From: an uncultured Rubritalea sp.
GTDB lineage: Bacteria > Verrucomicrobiota > Verrucomicrobiia > Verrucomicrobiales > Akkermansiaceae
Assembly: GCA_937132085.1 (NCBI GenBank)
Contig: CAKZNV010000162.1
Coordinates: 1-49,063, forward strand
DNA length: 49,063 bases
Reading direction: 5' to 3'
Shown: positions 1-8,271 of the stretch, piece after piece
How the letters are laid out: each line of letters begins with the position of its first letter
Position numbering within the stretch: position 1 is the first letter of the stretch
Translations under genes and position numbers: made by a program
The notes under the pieces: generated by a model
What the model was told of the DNA's origin: nothing
The model's input: the letters and a program-made list of their open reading frames with translations, nothing else
Databases searched by the model: none

Positions 1-110
1 CTTGTGGAATCAGAGATTTAGACTACCTATACGCTCGATTGAGGTATGAGTCGATCATGCTTCACGTGTGAAGAACCGAATATAAGCAGATTAAGCAAGG
101 CCAGAATGAC

Positions 111-1805
111 TTGTTGATGAAGCTAGAGCATGCTCAAACTCAAGAGAGAGAGCTCAAATTGGCTCTACAAGATAGCCAAGCCAAGTTTAACCAAGTGATT
201 GGTGAGCGTGACGCAATCAATAAGCACCTTAACGAAGTTAGAGCTGAACTACATCAAGTTACTTCTGAAAGAAACGGTCTGCAGCAAACCTGTAATAAGC
301 TTCAAGCTACGATCGCAGAGCTAGAGGGGCAGCATAATCAGAGTGAAAGAAATCACCATGCTGAGATGCAATCGCTGGAGTCAAGATTCCAGCGGAGGCT
401 AGCGGATGGAGACAAGGTCATTCCATTGACCGTGAATGATGCAATCGAAACTCAAGAGGCTACCAAGAAGGTTGCAAAGTCTACTAAACCATTCGAGACA
501 TTAGACACTTCCATGTTTGATGAGAAGAGAACTGATGCTGAGGACTTCAATTCTCCGGACGGTGACAATCTCTATCAAAGCACTAAAGTCGGTAGACTAC
601 GTAAATTTAAAGGTCATAAGAAGACCGCTGACATCGAAGCTAAGGAGAATGAGGCAGAACTAAACCGAGTTGAAGGTGAAACGACACCAAGTGTTGAAAA
701 TGCTGAAACTAGTGAAGTCGAAAATAAGGAAATTGAGAAAAGTAAAGCTTACTCACCAAACCGCTCATTCGTAGATCTCTTAGAAGATAACGATCGTCTA
801 AAGAAGGAACAGAAGCCAGTAGATCTAGAATCACAGTGGAGTGAGCTAGACGAACTGCCAGAAGAAGAGCTGCTAGAAGATTCAGGTAGTCTTAAGCCAT
901 TGCTAATCGGCGGAGCTGCTGCTGGTCTTGCGGTTGGTTGTGCTGCATACTTCCTCTTTACTGGTAAGCAAACTCCTGATACTCCGACTACTATCGCTAA
1001 TCCTCATACACCAAATTCAGGTGATCAGTTAGTCGATCCAGATCTATCAGACTCTGGCCCAACTGTTCCAAGTTCACAAAAGGAGGAAGAAACCAAGGCG
1101 CTAGAGGAAGAAATACTAGCAGTGTTAAAAGACTTTTCGGCAGCAAACGATTTTGCAACGAAATCAAAACTCACAAGATTACCTAATCGTAGTCTCAAGG
1201 ATATGAAAGTCTATGCGGCTTCACATAGCCAAGATTTCACAGTGGAAAGTGTTAGGCTTAGCCCTAAGAAGGTGAAGCATGGAGGCATAGAGTTCATCAA
1301 AGCGATCGCAACAGTGGTGGAAAATGATGAATCCTCTAAGAAATCAGTTTATCTAGTGCTCAACGAACAAGGAGAGCTTCTGATTGACTGGCATACATAC
1401 GTTAACTTTGAAGTTGCTCGTTGGGATAAGTTTTTGAATTTCGACGAAATCAAGGATGCTCAAAACTGGAATGTAACGATCAAGGTGGAGCCAAACGACT
1501 ATGACAAGTTCCCTGAAGATAAATTCTTAAGTATGGTGGTGCGTAGCTCTAACCCAGATTCCTACGGCAGTGCCTATGCATACCTTAGTAAAGATGATCC
1601 GATGTATCAGCAGTTAATAGATCTTTACAAAGATTCAGAAGGTCAAAGTAATAAATTCATCCTTCGTTTACGTCATGTTGGAGATGGATCACAAGCTTTG
1701 ATTGTTGATGAGGTTATCTCGCTTAGTCAGTTCTATCTAACTGATATTGATCCTACTGTGAGTTCAAGCTACGGAGATATCTCTTTTGGTGACTCTTCGT
1801 ATTGA
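111..1805 (+). CDS. Coiled-coil single-span membrane protein, unknown function
   Basis: I do not recognise a named family. The 564-residue product has four parts. Residues 1-100 are a Glu/Gln/Lys-rich heptad-like coiled coil. Residues 100-260 are an acidic, low-complexity linker. A hydrophobic Gly/Ala-rich segment at about 262-284 is a likely single transmembrane span. Residues about 320-564 form a folded, probably periplasmic domain with the segment LLIDWHTYVNFEVARW. The start is uncertain: TTG at 111 follows a weak AAGG, ATG lies at 117, and the frame stays open upstream to a TGA at 69-71. The stop overlaps the TTG start of the deacetylase-like gene by four bases, so the two are probably translated together. 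Topology (cytoplasmic coil, exported C-terminal domain) is inferred from the span and charge. Confidence 0.75.
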   Translation: MLMKLEHAQTQERELKLALQDSQAKFNQVIGERDAINKHLNEVRAELHQVTSERNGLQQTCNKLQATIAELEGQHNQSERNHHAEMQSLESRFQRRLADGDKVIPLTVNDAIETQEATKKVAKSTKPFETLDTSMFDEKRTDAEDFNSPDGDNLYQSTKVGRLRKFKGHKKTADIEAKENEAELNRVEGETTPSVENAETSEVENKEIEKSKAYSPNRSFVDLLEDNDRLKKEQKPVDLESQWSELDELPEEELLEDSGSLKPLLIGGAAAGLAVGCAAYFLFTGKQTPDTPTTIANPHTPNSGDQLVDPDLSDSGPTVPSSQKEEETKALEEEILAVLKDFSAANDFATKSKLTRLPNRSLKDMKVYAASHSQDFTVESVRLSPKKVKHGGIEFIKAIATVVENDESSKKSVYLVLNEQGELLIDWHTYVNFEVARWDKFLNFDEIKDAQNWNVTIKVEPNDYDKFPEDKFLSMVVRSSNPDSYGSAYAYLSKDDPMYQQLIDLYKDSEGQSNKFILRLRHVGDGSQALIVDEVISLSQFYLTDIDPTVSSSYGDISFGDSSY

Positions 1806-2752
1806 CCGATGCCAGAGTAGCGTTTATGGCTAGAGGCACGATGAAGTGCTTCCACAGCCAAGCGTTACCTACGCTCTTGCAAGATGAGTCTTCCCTACCG
1901 TTATGGAAAGGGAAGATTTCTTGTGATATGCTACTGGATGAGAACATCGTCACCTCAGCTGAGATTATTGATTGTCAGCCTCTGCCTTCCGAGGTGATAC
2001 GCTCTGCTCACTCGAGAGCCTATCTGCATAAGATTCTTAGTGGCCAGATGGATCTTAAGGAGCAGCTCTTACTCGGCTTTAAAGTCACTCCAGCAGTTTA
2101 CCCATTGGTTTCATCGAGTGTGAATGCCTCTATCAGCACATGCTTGACTGCACTTGCTGAGAAGGTCGCTGTCTCTTTGTCCGGTGGGATGCATAATGCT
2201 TACGAGGATTTCGGTCTCAATTATTCCATCTTCAATGATGTTGCTATTTCAGCTAAAATCCTGCGTCAAATGTATCCACAGATCAAGATTCTGATCATTG
2301 ATACAGATGCGGATCATGGGGCAGGGACAAATTCTCTGCTTAAAGATGATCCGCTGACTAAGACGTTTTCATTCCACTCATACGGAAGCCGTAAACCTAG
2401 CTTCATGAGTGATTATGATGTGACTGTTGCTCGTTATATCGAAGGCAATTCTTACATTGATCTCTTGATGGACAGGCTTGCTACGGCGCTAGAGCGCTCA
2501 ATGCCGGACTTGGTCATCTGGGTGTCTGGAGTCAGTGGCCATTACCTAGATCAGAGCAGATTGATGCGCTTGAACTCTGAAGACCTGTTCTACCGTGATA
2601 TTCTTATCTCCAGAGCAATGATTAAAAACAAGATACCTCTAGCTGTTCTGTTAGGTGGAGGTAATAATGAAAATTCAGTTCTTACTGGTAAGCTGCACCG
2701 AAACACGATTGCGGCTGTGAAGCATAATGCACGTGCTTACGCTTCAGGTTAA
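1802..2752 (+). CDS. Histone deacetylase-fold protein, probably catalytically inactive
   Basis: The 316-residue protein aligns with the bacterial GGTHHA class of the HDAC/AcuC arginase-deacetylase fold: GGMHNA at 128-133, SIFND at 142-146, DTDADHGAGT at 167-176, SFHS at 190-193, GVSGHY at 243-248 and LLGGGNN at 283-289. Several catalytic positions differ from the family. The second active-site His is N132, the zinc-ligand His is D171, the zinc-ligand Asp is S245 and the catalytic Tyr is N288; only the ligand D169 and H131 remain. I infer a pseudoenzyme or a changed metal site that may bind rather than hydrolyse acyl or polyamine substrates. The TTG start at 1802 overlaps the previous stop and gives the N-terminus expected for the family (ARVAF); ATG 1826 is the alternative. 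Confidence 0.8.
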   Translation: MTDARVAFMARGTMKCFHSQALPTLLQDESSLPLWKGKISCDMLLDENIVTSAEIIDCQPLPSEVIRSAHSRAYLHKILSGQMDLKEQLLLGFKVTPAVYPLVSSSVNASISTCLTALAEKVAVSLSGGMHNAYEDFGLNYSIFNDVAISAKILRQMYPQIKILIIDTDADHGAGTNSLLKDDPLTKTFSFHSYGSRKPSFMSDYDVTVARYIEGNSYIDLLMDRLATALERSMPDLVIWVSGVSGHYLDQSRLMRLNSEDLFYRDILISRAMIKNKIPLAVLLGGGNNENSVLTGKLHRNTIAAVKHNARAYASG

Positions 2753-2774
2753 CTCGCTAGACGAGTAGTAAGCA

Positions 2775-2888
2775 CTAGTCAGTAGCCTCAATCTCAGTGC
2801 TAGAACTGGAGAGGTAAACGATGACTGAGGTGCCTATAAATCCTACTAAAACGATTAGGACGATAAGCATAGCGAGGCATGACTTCAT
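2775..2888 (-). CDS. Small single-pass membrane protein (37 aa)
   Basis: A short reading frame lies alone in the gap between the deacetylase-like gene and trpD, on the opposite strand. It starts with ATG and encodes MKSCLAMLIVLIVLVGFIGT followed by SVIVYLSSSSTEIEATD. The pattern is a short positively charged start, about 22 hydrophobic residues and a polar acidic tail: a classic N-in single-span small membrane protein. There is no strong Shine-Dalgarno sequence upstream, and other genes here also lack clear ones. The composition is unlikely for random noncoding DNA, but I cannot test conservation. Function unknown. Confidence 0.5.
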   Translation of the reverse strand: MKSCLAMLIVLIVLVGFIGTSVIVYLSSSSTEIEATD

Positions 2889-3052
2889 AAATGTGGATAG
2901 TAGTGAGGATTGTAGTCACGTCCAGTGTGAATTCTATATTTTTTTTGATGCGGTTTGAAATGGGCTGCGGCTAGAAAAGTATTAAGCTGACAGGGGTTTG
3001 TGCTGAAAGTGCTGGTATTTATCTCGCTGGCTATGTTATATCTGAGCTTGAA
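2889..3052. other. Intergenic region upstream of trpD
   Basis: This stretch separates the divergently oriented small membrane protein and trpD. It contains an A/T-rich block near 2940-2950 and a TTGAAA at about 2953 with a TATTAA roughly 19 bases further on, which could be a weak promoter for trpD. I see no leader peptide, attenuator hairpin or riboswitch fold. Confidence 0.3.
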
Positions 3053-4096
3053 ATGGATACGTTATGCAAACATTTACAGGATGGAAAAGAGCTCAGTCAA
3101 AAAGAAGTGCAGGTAGCTGTAGAAATGCTTCTTGATGAGACAGTGTGTGATACTAAAAAAGCAGAGTTTCTCAGCCTGCTTACCAAGAAAGGTGAGACTG
3201 CTGAAGAGATTACCTATTTTGTAGAAGCTTGTCTTGAGAGAGCTGTTGACCCAGGGCTGGATGCAATGTCATTCGACGGTCCGACTATCGATGTCTGTGG
3301 CACAGGTGGGGATAAACTAGATTTATTTAATGTTTCTACTACTAGCATGTTCGTTATTGCCGCTGGTGGAGCGACTGTAGTGAAGCATGGAAACCGCGGC
3401 ATTACCTCGAAGAGCGGCGGAGCTGATGTGCTCGAAGCTCTCGGTATCAAACTCGATATTTCAACGGCAACCTTTAGAGAATGTCTGGGACAAGCGGGAG
3501 TAGGCTTTATGTATGCACCTGCTTATCACCCAGCATTCAAGGCGATTGGGCCAGTGCGTAGAATACTAGCCGAGAAGGGGATTCGCACTATTTTTAATCT
3601 CATAGGTCCACTACTAAACCCAGCTAAACCTGAATGCCAACTTGTTGGGATTTGTCAGGATGGATACCTGCAGACGTATGCAGAGATTTTACAACGTCTC
3701 GGCAGAGATAGTGCTTGGGTTGTTCACGGTAAGACAGCTGCTGGAGAATCAGTAGATGAACTCAGCCTCATGGGGGAGTCACATATTTGCAAAGCTGGAG
3801 CCTACCAAGATTTAGTTGATGAAGTTCTAGTCCCTGAAGACGTAGATTTGACTAAGTGCTCAGTCGATGATCTCAAGGGTGGCGATGCTCAGGTGAATGC
3901 TAAGATCCTAGAAGACATTCTGTCTGGTAAAGAACGTGGTCCTAAGCGTGAGATGGTGCTTCTGAATGCAGGAGCAGGTCTCGACTGTGCGGGGCTGGTA
4001 GATACCTTGGCTGAGGGGGTCAGACTCGCGGCTGAACTCATCGATAATGGTTCAGCGCTAGAGCGTCTGCGTAAGCTTCAGCAAGTAGCAGTTTAG
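3053..4096 (+). CDS. trpD: Anthranilate phosphoribosyltransferase
   Basis: This enzyme transfers phosphoribose from PRPP to anthranilate, the second committed step of tryptophan synthesis, in the cytoplasm. The 347-residue length is normal. The PRPP-binding glycine-rich motif CGTGGDKLDLFNVST starts near residue 82, and the family segment KHGNRGITSKSGGADVLEALG spans 111-131, with FMYAPAYHPA and RTIFNLIGPLLNP further on. ATG 3053 fits the family start. No other trp gene lies nearby, so trpD is unlinked here and is preceded by an opposite-strand gene, giving it its own promoter. Its stop codon lies inside an inverted repeat shared with the convergent L,D-transpeptidase gene. Confidence 0.97.
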   Translation: MDTLCKHLQDGKELSQKEVQVAVEMLLDETVCDTKKAEFLSLLTKKGETAEEITYFVEACLERAVDPGLDAMSFDGPTIDVCGTGGDKLDLFNVSTTSMFVIAAGGATVVKHGNRGITSKSGGADVLEALGIKLDISTATFRECLGQAGVGFMYAPAYHPAFKAIGPVRRILAEKGIRTIFNLIGPLLNPAKPECQLVGICQDGYLQTYAEILQRLGRDSAWVVHGKTAAGESVDELSLMGESHICKAGAYQDLVDEVLVPEDVDLTKCSVDDLKGGDAQVNAKILEDILSGKERGPKREMVLLNAGAGLDCAGLVDTLAEGVRLAAELIDNGSALERLRKLQQVAV

Positions 4097-4119
4097 AGGA
4101 ATCTAAAACTGCTTACTTG
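4082..4119. terminator. Inverted repeat at the trpD / L,D-transpeptidase convergence
   Basis: The two arms, 4082-4097 and 4102-4119, are inverted copies apart from two single-base bulges, with a core of AGTTTAGA against TCTAAAACT around a short loop. The hairpin contains the stop codons of both convergent genes. It has no long T tract on either strand, so it may act as a two-way 3' end or mRNA-stabilising hairpin rather than a canonical intrinsic terminator. Confidence 0.5.
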
Positions 4120-5300
4120 ATAATCACTGTTGCGCCTGGGCGGACGAGTGTCGGTATATGCACTACGTCCCAGTTGGCCATACGGATGCAGCCAGATGAT
4201 CTAGCTCTGCCGATCGTTCTAGGGCTATTAGTGCCGTGAATGCCGATTCCTGATTTCGTGAGACCTAGCCAGAGGACACCGACAGGGTTGTTAGGCCCAG
4301 CAGGTATGCTGAGACCATTCTTACTACGGACGCCTGTCTCTAAAAGTGATTTGTCATAACGCCAAGAAGGGAACTCGATAGCATTCTTAATCTTCCATGC
4401 TCCGTAGTGGATAAACTGTGGCTTGCCTGGTGTGATCGGGAAGGCAGCTATCATCTTCGCCTTAGATTCATCCCATGGCTTGTAGTCTTCCTCTACGATC
4501 ATTGCTTTCGGGGCAGCGTCGTCAGGCTTAGGTTTGATTCTTTCAAAACGTGCCTCGAAAATACGTAACTGAAGTTTCTTAGTGTCGATGACTACCCATC
4601 TTCGACTTAGATCATCATCAGATTTGAAACTTCTGCCATTGGCTAGGCTTTCGATTAAAAATGGAGCCACGTTAGGCACACGAATAGCTGACCGAACACC
4701 AAGGTTTCTGACTTTTTTAGATCCATTGAGGGCGATTAAAATATCTTCTGTCGTGTGATATCGCTCCGCCATAAATTCAGCCATGGAGCGGTAGGACATC
4801 TGCTTTTCTTTCGACTGAGCTTCCCTTTTATCATTGGTAGGTAGTTCAGCATTGATGAATTTTTTAGCAACGCTAGGCACTGTTGCCATCGCGAATACAT
4901 GAGTGACTTCCTTCTCGGCGTCACGCTTCACCGATTCCCAATCACTGAGTTCACGGCCCATCTTCATGTTGTATGCCTCGATAGCCATTTTGGTGTAGGT
5001 GCCGACTTTTCCGTCCAGCACGCCTGGGCCAAATTTCTGCTGATCGAGATAGATTTGTAATCGAATATTCTCTAGCTGTTTAGCTGGGAGTAGTGAAGAC
5101 TTAGCTTTCGGCTTTTTAGCGGGCTTGGCTTTGGGTTTAGCCTTCGGTTTAGCTTTTACCTCCTTTTTTTTAGGCTGTATTTTAAGCGCAGGTTCTTGTT
5201 CCAGGCCCTGTTCTTCTGAAGGGATAGCAGTGGGTGCAGGAGCCTGAAATGAATATGCCGTTGAGCAGAGAAAAAGTAGTATGGAGAGAGGGCGTAACAT
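4113..5300 (-). CDS. L,D-transpeptidase (YkuD domain) with peptidoglycan-binding region
   Basis: This is a probable envelope enzyme that makes 3-3 peptidoglycan cross-links or attaches proteins to peptidoglycan. The YkuD catalytic motif is at the C-terminus: HGTNSPRTIG followed by SSGCIRM, with catalytic Cys 371 counted from the chosen start. Before it are a signal peptide (MLRPLSILLFLCSTAYSF), a Lys/Pro/Ala-rich spacer with KPKAKPKAK-type repeats that could cross the periplasm or bind the wall, and a peptidoglycan-binding-like helix region (FGPGVLDGKVGTYTKMAIEAYN). I chose ATG 5300 because it begins a clean signal peptide; the frame extends to 5327. It is convergent with trpD. Confidence 0.9.
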   Translation of the reverse strand: MLRPLSILLFLCSTAYSFQAPAPTAIPSEEQGLEQEPALKIQPKKKEVKAKPKAKPKAKPAKKPKAKSSLLPAKQLENIRLQIYLDQQKFGPGVLDGKVGTYTKMAIEAYNMKMGRELSDWESVKRDAEKEVTHVFAMATVPSVAKKFINAELPTNDKREAQSKEKQMSYRSMAEFMAERYHTTEDILIALNGSKKVRNLGVRSAIRVPNVAPFLIESLANGRSFKSDDDLSRRWVVIDTKKLQLRIFEARFERIKPKPDDAAPKAMIVEEDYKPWDESKAKMIAAFPITPGKPQFIHYGAWKIKNAIEFPSWRYDKSLLETGVRSKNGLSIPAGPNNPVGVLWLGLTKSGIGIHGTNSPRTIGRARSSGCIRMANWDVVHIPTLVRPGATVIIK

Positions 5301-5388
5301 AATGTTTATATACGCTACACAATACACTGACTTATCAATTTAGCAAGTTACTATGACTGGAGGGTTTGCTAATTTGATGAACTCTCGT

Positions 5389-6297
5389 TTAGTAGCTGAA
5401 GTCGACCTCTTGCCACCATCGAGCTTTGTAGAACCTTGCTCCATCGATTGTGTGACGAGTCTCATCATCATCTTTTATTAAACGAATGATAGAGTCACTT
5501 TGCCAGTCACTAGCGCCCTCTATACGTTTACTCTCACTTATCCAGATGGATTCATCTGAATGTTGGCTAGCGCTTTTGATGTTTTTCAAAAGAGAGAGGG
5601 TTTTAAATTCTTGCTTTTCTATATCAAATAGAAAAAGACCTTCGTTATTAGTCACTAGTAACTTGGCTTCCTTCCTTAGAGGAAATAGATCATGACCGGT
5701 GGGGGACAAGGGAAGTTTGAATTTTTTATTAAGGGTGAGGTTGCCTTCTTTGTAGTTGAATTGGTAGAGTAGGTCACCTAGCGCCCAGAGGCACTGACGT
5801 TTTTTATCCCAGGTAGCTCCATGTGCGTAGGGCAGATCATAGTCGACAAATGTGTCGCTCGATCTATGTAATCGTAGTTTGCCGTGATTGCTGCTCACGC
5901 TGACAATTTGACCATCTGGTAAAAGCTCCGCAGAGTGACAGCTACCGTAGGATGAATAGTCTTTGATCAGTTTTTTGTCACTATAGCGGATTAGTCTGAC
6001 TCGTCCATGATAGGCAGCTAGGATGAAGACTTCTTCATTTAGTTTTACTCTCTTAGCGTCTGTTGGGCGATAGGTGAGTTGCTCTTGATTCATGGCAGGG
6101 TAGCTCCACAGAACCGACTTACTTTTATCGGGTTCGGAGGGGGTTACTAGTTTGATTCGAAAGTCAGCTTGCTCGGCACAGAGTATGGCTAGAGGTAAAG
6201 TTGGCAGTTCTTTTTTTTGTGCTTCCACCTTAGTTTCATCGCACGAAGCTGCAATTGTGAGAGTAACTATGCTAAATATTATATTTCGAAGCTTCAT
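5389..6297 (-). CDS. DUF6528-like lipoprotein with predicted beta-propeller
   Basis: The product has a lipoprotein signal (MKLRNIIFSIVTLTIAASC), so it is probably anchored in a membrane. The rest resembles the uncharacterised DUF6528 family as I remember it: conserved patches HSAELLPDGQIVSVSS, HGATWDKKRQCLWALG, PTGHDLFP and IKSAS occur in order. The regularly spaced short strands suggest a six- or seven-bladed propeller. Function is unknown; family members often sit beside carbohydrate-use genes, but none is next to it here. It lies between the L,D-transpeptidase and a small secreted protein, all on the minus strand. Confidence 0.8.
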   Translation of the reverse strand: MKLRNIIFSIVTLTIAASCDETKVEAQKKELPTLPLAILCAEQADFRIKLVTPSEPDKSKSVLWSYPAMNQEQLTYRPTDAKRVKLNEEVFILAAYHGRVRLIRYSDKKLIKDYSSYGSCHSAELLPDGQIVSVSSNHGKLRLHRSSDTFVDYDLPYAHGATWDKKRQCLWALGDLLYQFNYKEGNLTLNKKFKLPLSPTGHDLFPLRKEAKLLVTNNEGLFLFDIEKQEFKTLSLLKNIKSASQHSDESIWISESKRIEGASDWQSDSIIRLIKDDDETRHTIDGARFYKARWWQEVDFSY

Positions 6298-6344
6298 TTG
6301 ATCTATTTACTCATTGGGAAACGATGAACAGGCAAGCTGGCTAG

Positions 6345-6863
6345 TTATTCTTCTGGCTCTTCTTTTTTCGGTTGCTTCGGCATAACGAATTTCTCTGGGA
6401 TATTTGGGATCATCGCTTTTATTTGTGCCAATGTTTTGTCCGTTAAGTCAACGTATGCCCAGTCCTTAGCATCAAGGTTCTTTATACCCATTTGTATCGT
6501 TTGAGTTGGTTCCACTCTCTCTCCGCTCTTCAGAGTCAATAGGACGTCGACATAAAAACACTCTGTAGTTTCATTCGCTACATATCCTTTAATCTCAGAA
6601 ATTTTAGCTGACTCAAATGAAATGCCCGCTTGTTTGAAATACGCTACAATTCGCTTAAATAGATTATGGTAATTCTCTTTTCCTTCTACCATGAGGATAA
6701 TATTTGGATGGGTGTGCTTATGCAGCACTTCAAAATTACCGTTATACAAAGACTTGATCACGCTAGTTAGTTCAGTAGAGACTTTAGCTTGCTCTGGCTT
6801 TTCAGCCATCGTTAGGTTTACTAGTGAAAAAATCGTTAGGATACAGGATAGAATAAGTTTCAT
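6345..6863 (-). CDS. Small secreted protein, possibly NTF2/SnoaL-like
   Basis: The 172-residue product has a signal peptide (MKLILSCILTIFSLVNLTMA) and is therefore exported. The mature part begins with a helix (ELTSVIKSLYNGNFEVLHKHTHPNI) followed by alternating strands, a layout reminiscent of NTF2-like cone folds, and ends in a Lys/Pro/Glu-rich tail (PKQPKKEEPEE). I do not recognise a specific family and see no catalytic residues. It sits 33 bases after the hflX stop on the same strand and could be cotranscribed with it. Confidence 0.65.
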   Translation of the reverse strand: MKLILSCILTIFSLVNLTMAEKPEQAKVSTELTSVIKSLYNGNFEVLHKHTHPNIILMVEGKENYHNLFKRIVAYFKQAGISFESAKISEIKGYVANETTECFYVDVLLTLKSGERVEPTQTIQMGIKNLDAKDWAYVDLTDKTLAQIKAMIPNIPEKFVMPKQPKKEEPEE

Positions 6864-6896
6864 ATTTATAGGGTTGGTTGTGGGTTTGTGGGGCAG

Positions 6897-8192
6897 TTAT
6901 TCTTCTAGATATTTCTCCAGTCTCCCCGCGATCATCGCTGGCACGATGGCGTTAATTAGGACGTCGTTGCCTTCGTAGTCAGTGGAGAGGACTTTTGCTT
7001 CTGCATGGAGCAGGTTAGTGAGTTGGCCTTCTGACTGAGGAATGCGGTAGGTGTTGCGTTTGACTCTGTTGCTTAGAACATCTGTGCAGGCTTTGAGAAT
7101 GTCATCTACTCCTTGACCAGTGGTCGCTGAGGCTAGCACTACATTAGGGAAGCGCTCTGTTAAGTCCGCGATGATTGCTTCGTCTTCAACAAGGTCGACT
7201 TTGTTTAGCACCGTGATCATTGGCTTGTCTGCAGCTCCGAGCTCGCCGAGGACGTGCATGGTGGTTTCAAAGAATTTGATCGCTTCAGGTGAGTTGGCAT
7301 CGAGCACATGGATGAGGAAATCTGCTAACACAGCTTCTTCCAGTGTTGCCTTAAATGCTTCTACCAGTCTGTGCGGAAGGTTTCTAATAAATCCAACCGT
7401 ATCTGTGAGTAGTAGTGTCTGCCCATCGGGAAGTAAGATGCTTCTAGTCGTCGTGTCTAGCGTAGCAAAGAGCATGTCTTTTGCCATGATGTCTGAGCCT
7501 GCTAGTTGGTTTAGCAGAGTAGATTTTCCTGCGTTCGTGTAGCCTACGATTGCTGCATGAGCGGTATCAGTTTTCTCTCTCTCCTTGCGTCGAGTCGCTC
7601 GCTGAGTGCGCACGGCTTCGAGATCTTTCTTTAATTTATCAATACGCTTACGAGCGAGTCGTCTGTCTACCTCGATCTGCATTTCTCCCATACCTCGGGA
7701 GGAACCACCACCGCCGCCGCTAGTTCCACCGCCACCTTCTCGGTCGAGGTGTCCCCACATTCTGGCCATTCTTGGTAGGGCGTATTGCATGCGAGCTAGC
7801 TCTACTTGGAGAGTTGCTTCTTTGGTCTGAGCTCGTTGAGCGAAAATATCGAGAATGACTTCTTCTCTATCGATCACGCAGATCTGCGCTAGTTCTTCCC
7901 ACTCACGTTGCTGTGAGGGAGCTAGTTCGTTGTCAAAGACGATGCAGTCGCACTCATGAGCGTGAGCAAATTCTACGATCTCCGCAGCCTTGCCTGTTCC
8001 ACAGAGATACTTTCTGTGCATGGATCTGGAATAGGCTAGATTTTGCTCAACGACACCAATACCTAGAGTCTTCACTAGCTCATCGAGCTCTTCTAGTAGG
8101 CTGATATCTTCGTCCTCTTCCTTTTTATTAAATGCAAGCCTGACTAATAGGGCTCTTTCAACCATTTCTGGCTTATCTCTTACTTCAAACAT
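6897..8192 (-). CDS. hflX: GTPase HflX
   Basis: HflX is a ribosome-associated GTPase that splits stalled or stressed 70S ribosomes. The 431-residue protein has the HflX N-terminal nucleotide-binding-like domain, the glycine-rich linker (about residues 153-170, GMGEMQIEVDRR) and the G domain with the P loop GYTNAGKST at 217-225, DTVGF at 264-268 and NKVD at 330-333. The Gly linker is expanded to GGGGTSGGGGGSSRG. The first ATG gives a normal length. It heads a minus-strand run and is divergent from the secreted hydrolase at 8272. Confidence 0.96.
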   Translation of the reverse strand: MFEVRDKPEMVERALLVRLAFNKKEEDEDISLLEELDELVKTLGIGVVEQNLAYSRSMHRKYLCGTGKAAEIVEFAHAHECDCIVFDNELAPSQQREWEELAQICVIDREEVILDIFAQRAQTKEATLQVELARMQYALPRMARMWGHLDREGGGGTSGGGGGSSRGMGEMQIEVDRRLARKRIDKLKKDLEAVRTQRATRRKEREKTDTAHAAIVGYTNAGKSTLLNQLAGSDIMAKDMLFATLDTTTRSILLPDGQTLLLTDTVGFIRNLPHRLVEAFKATLEEAVLADFLIHVLDANSPEAIKFFETTMHVLGELGAADKPMITVLNKVDLVEDEAIIADLTERFPNVVLASATTGQGVDDILKACTDVLSNRVKRNTYRIPQSEGQLTNLLHAEAKVLSTDYEGNDVLINAIVPAMIAGRLEKYLEE

Positions 8193-8271
8193 GGCTGTTA
8201 GTAATGCCCTTTATTTACCGCATTGAACAGATTTTTTTTGTATCTCATTGCTGGCTGTGTTTCTCTAGAGC

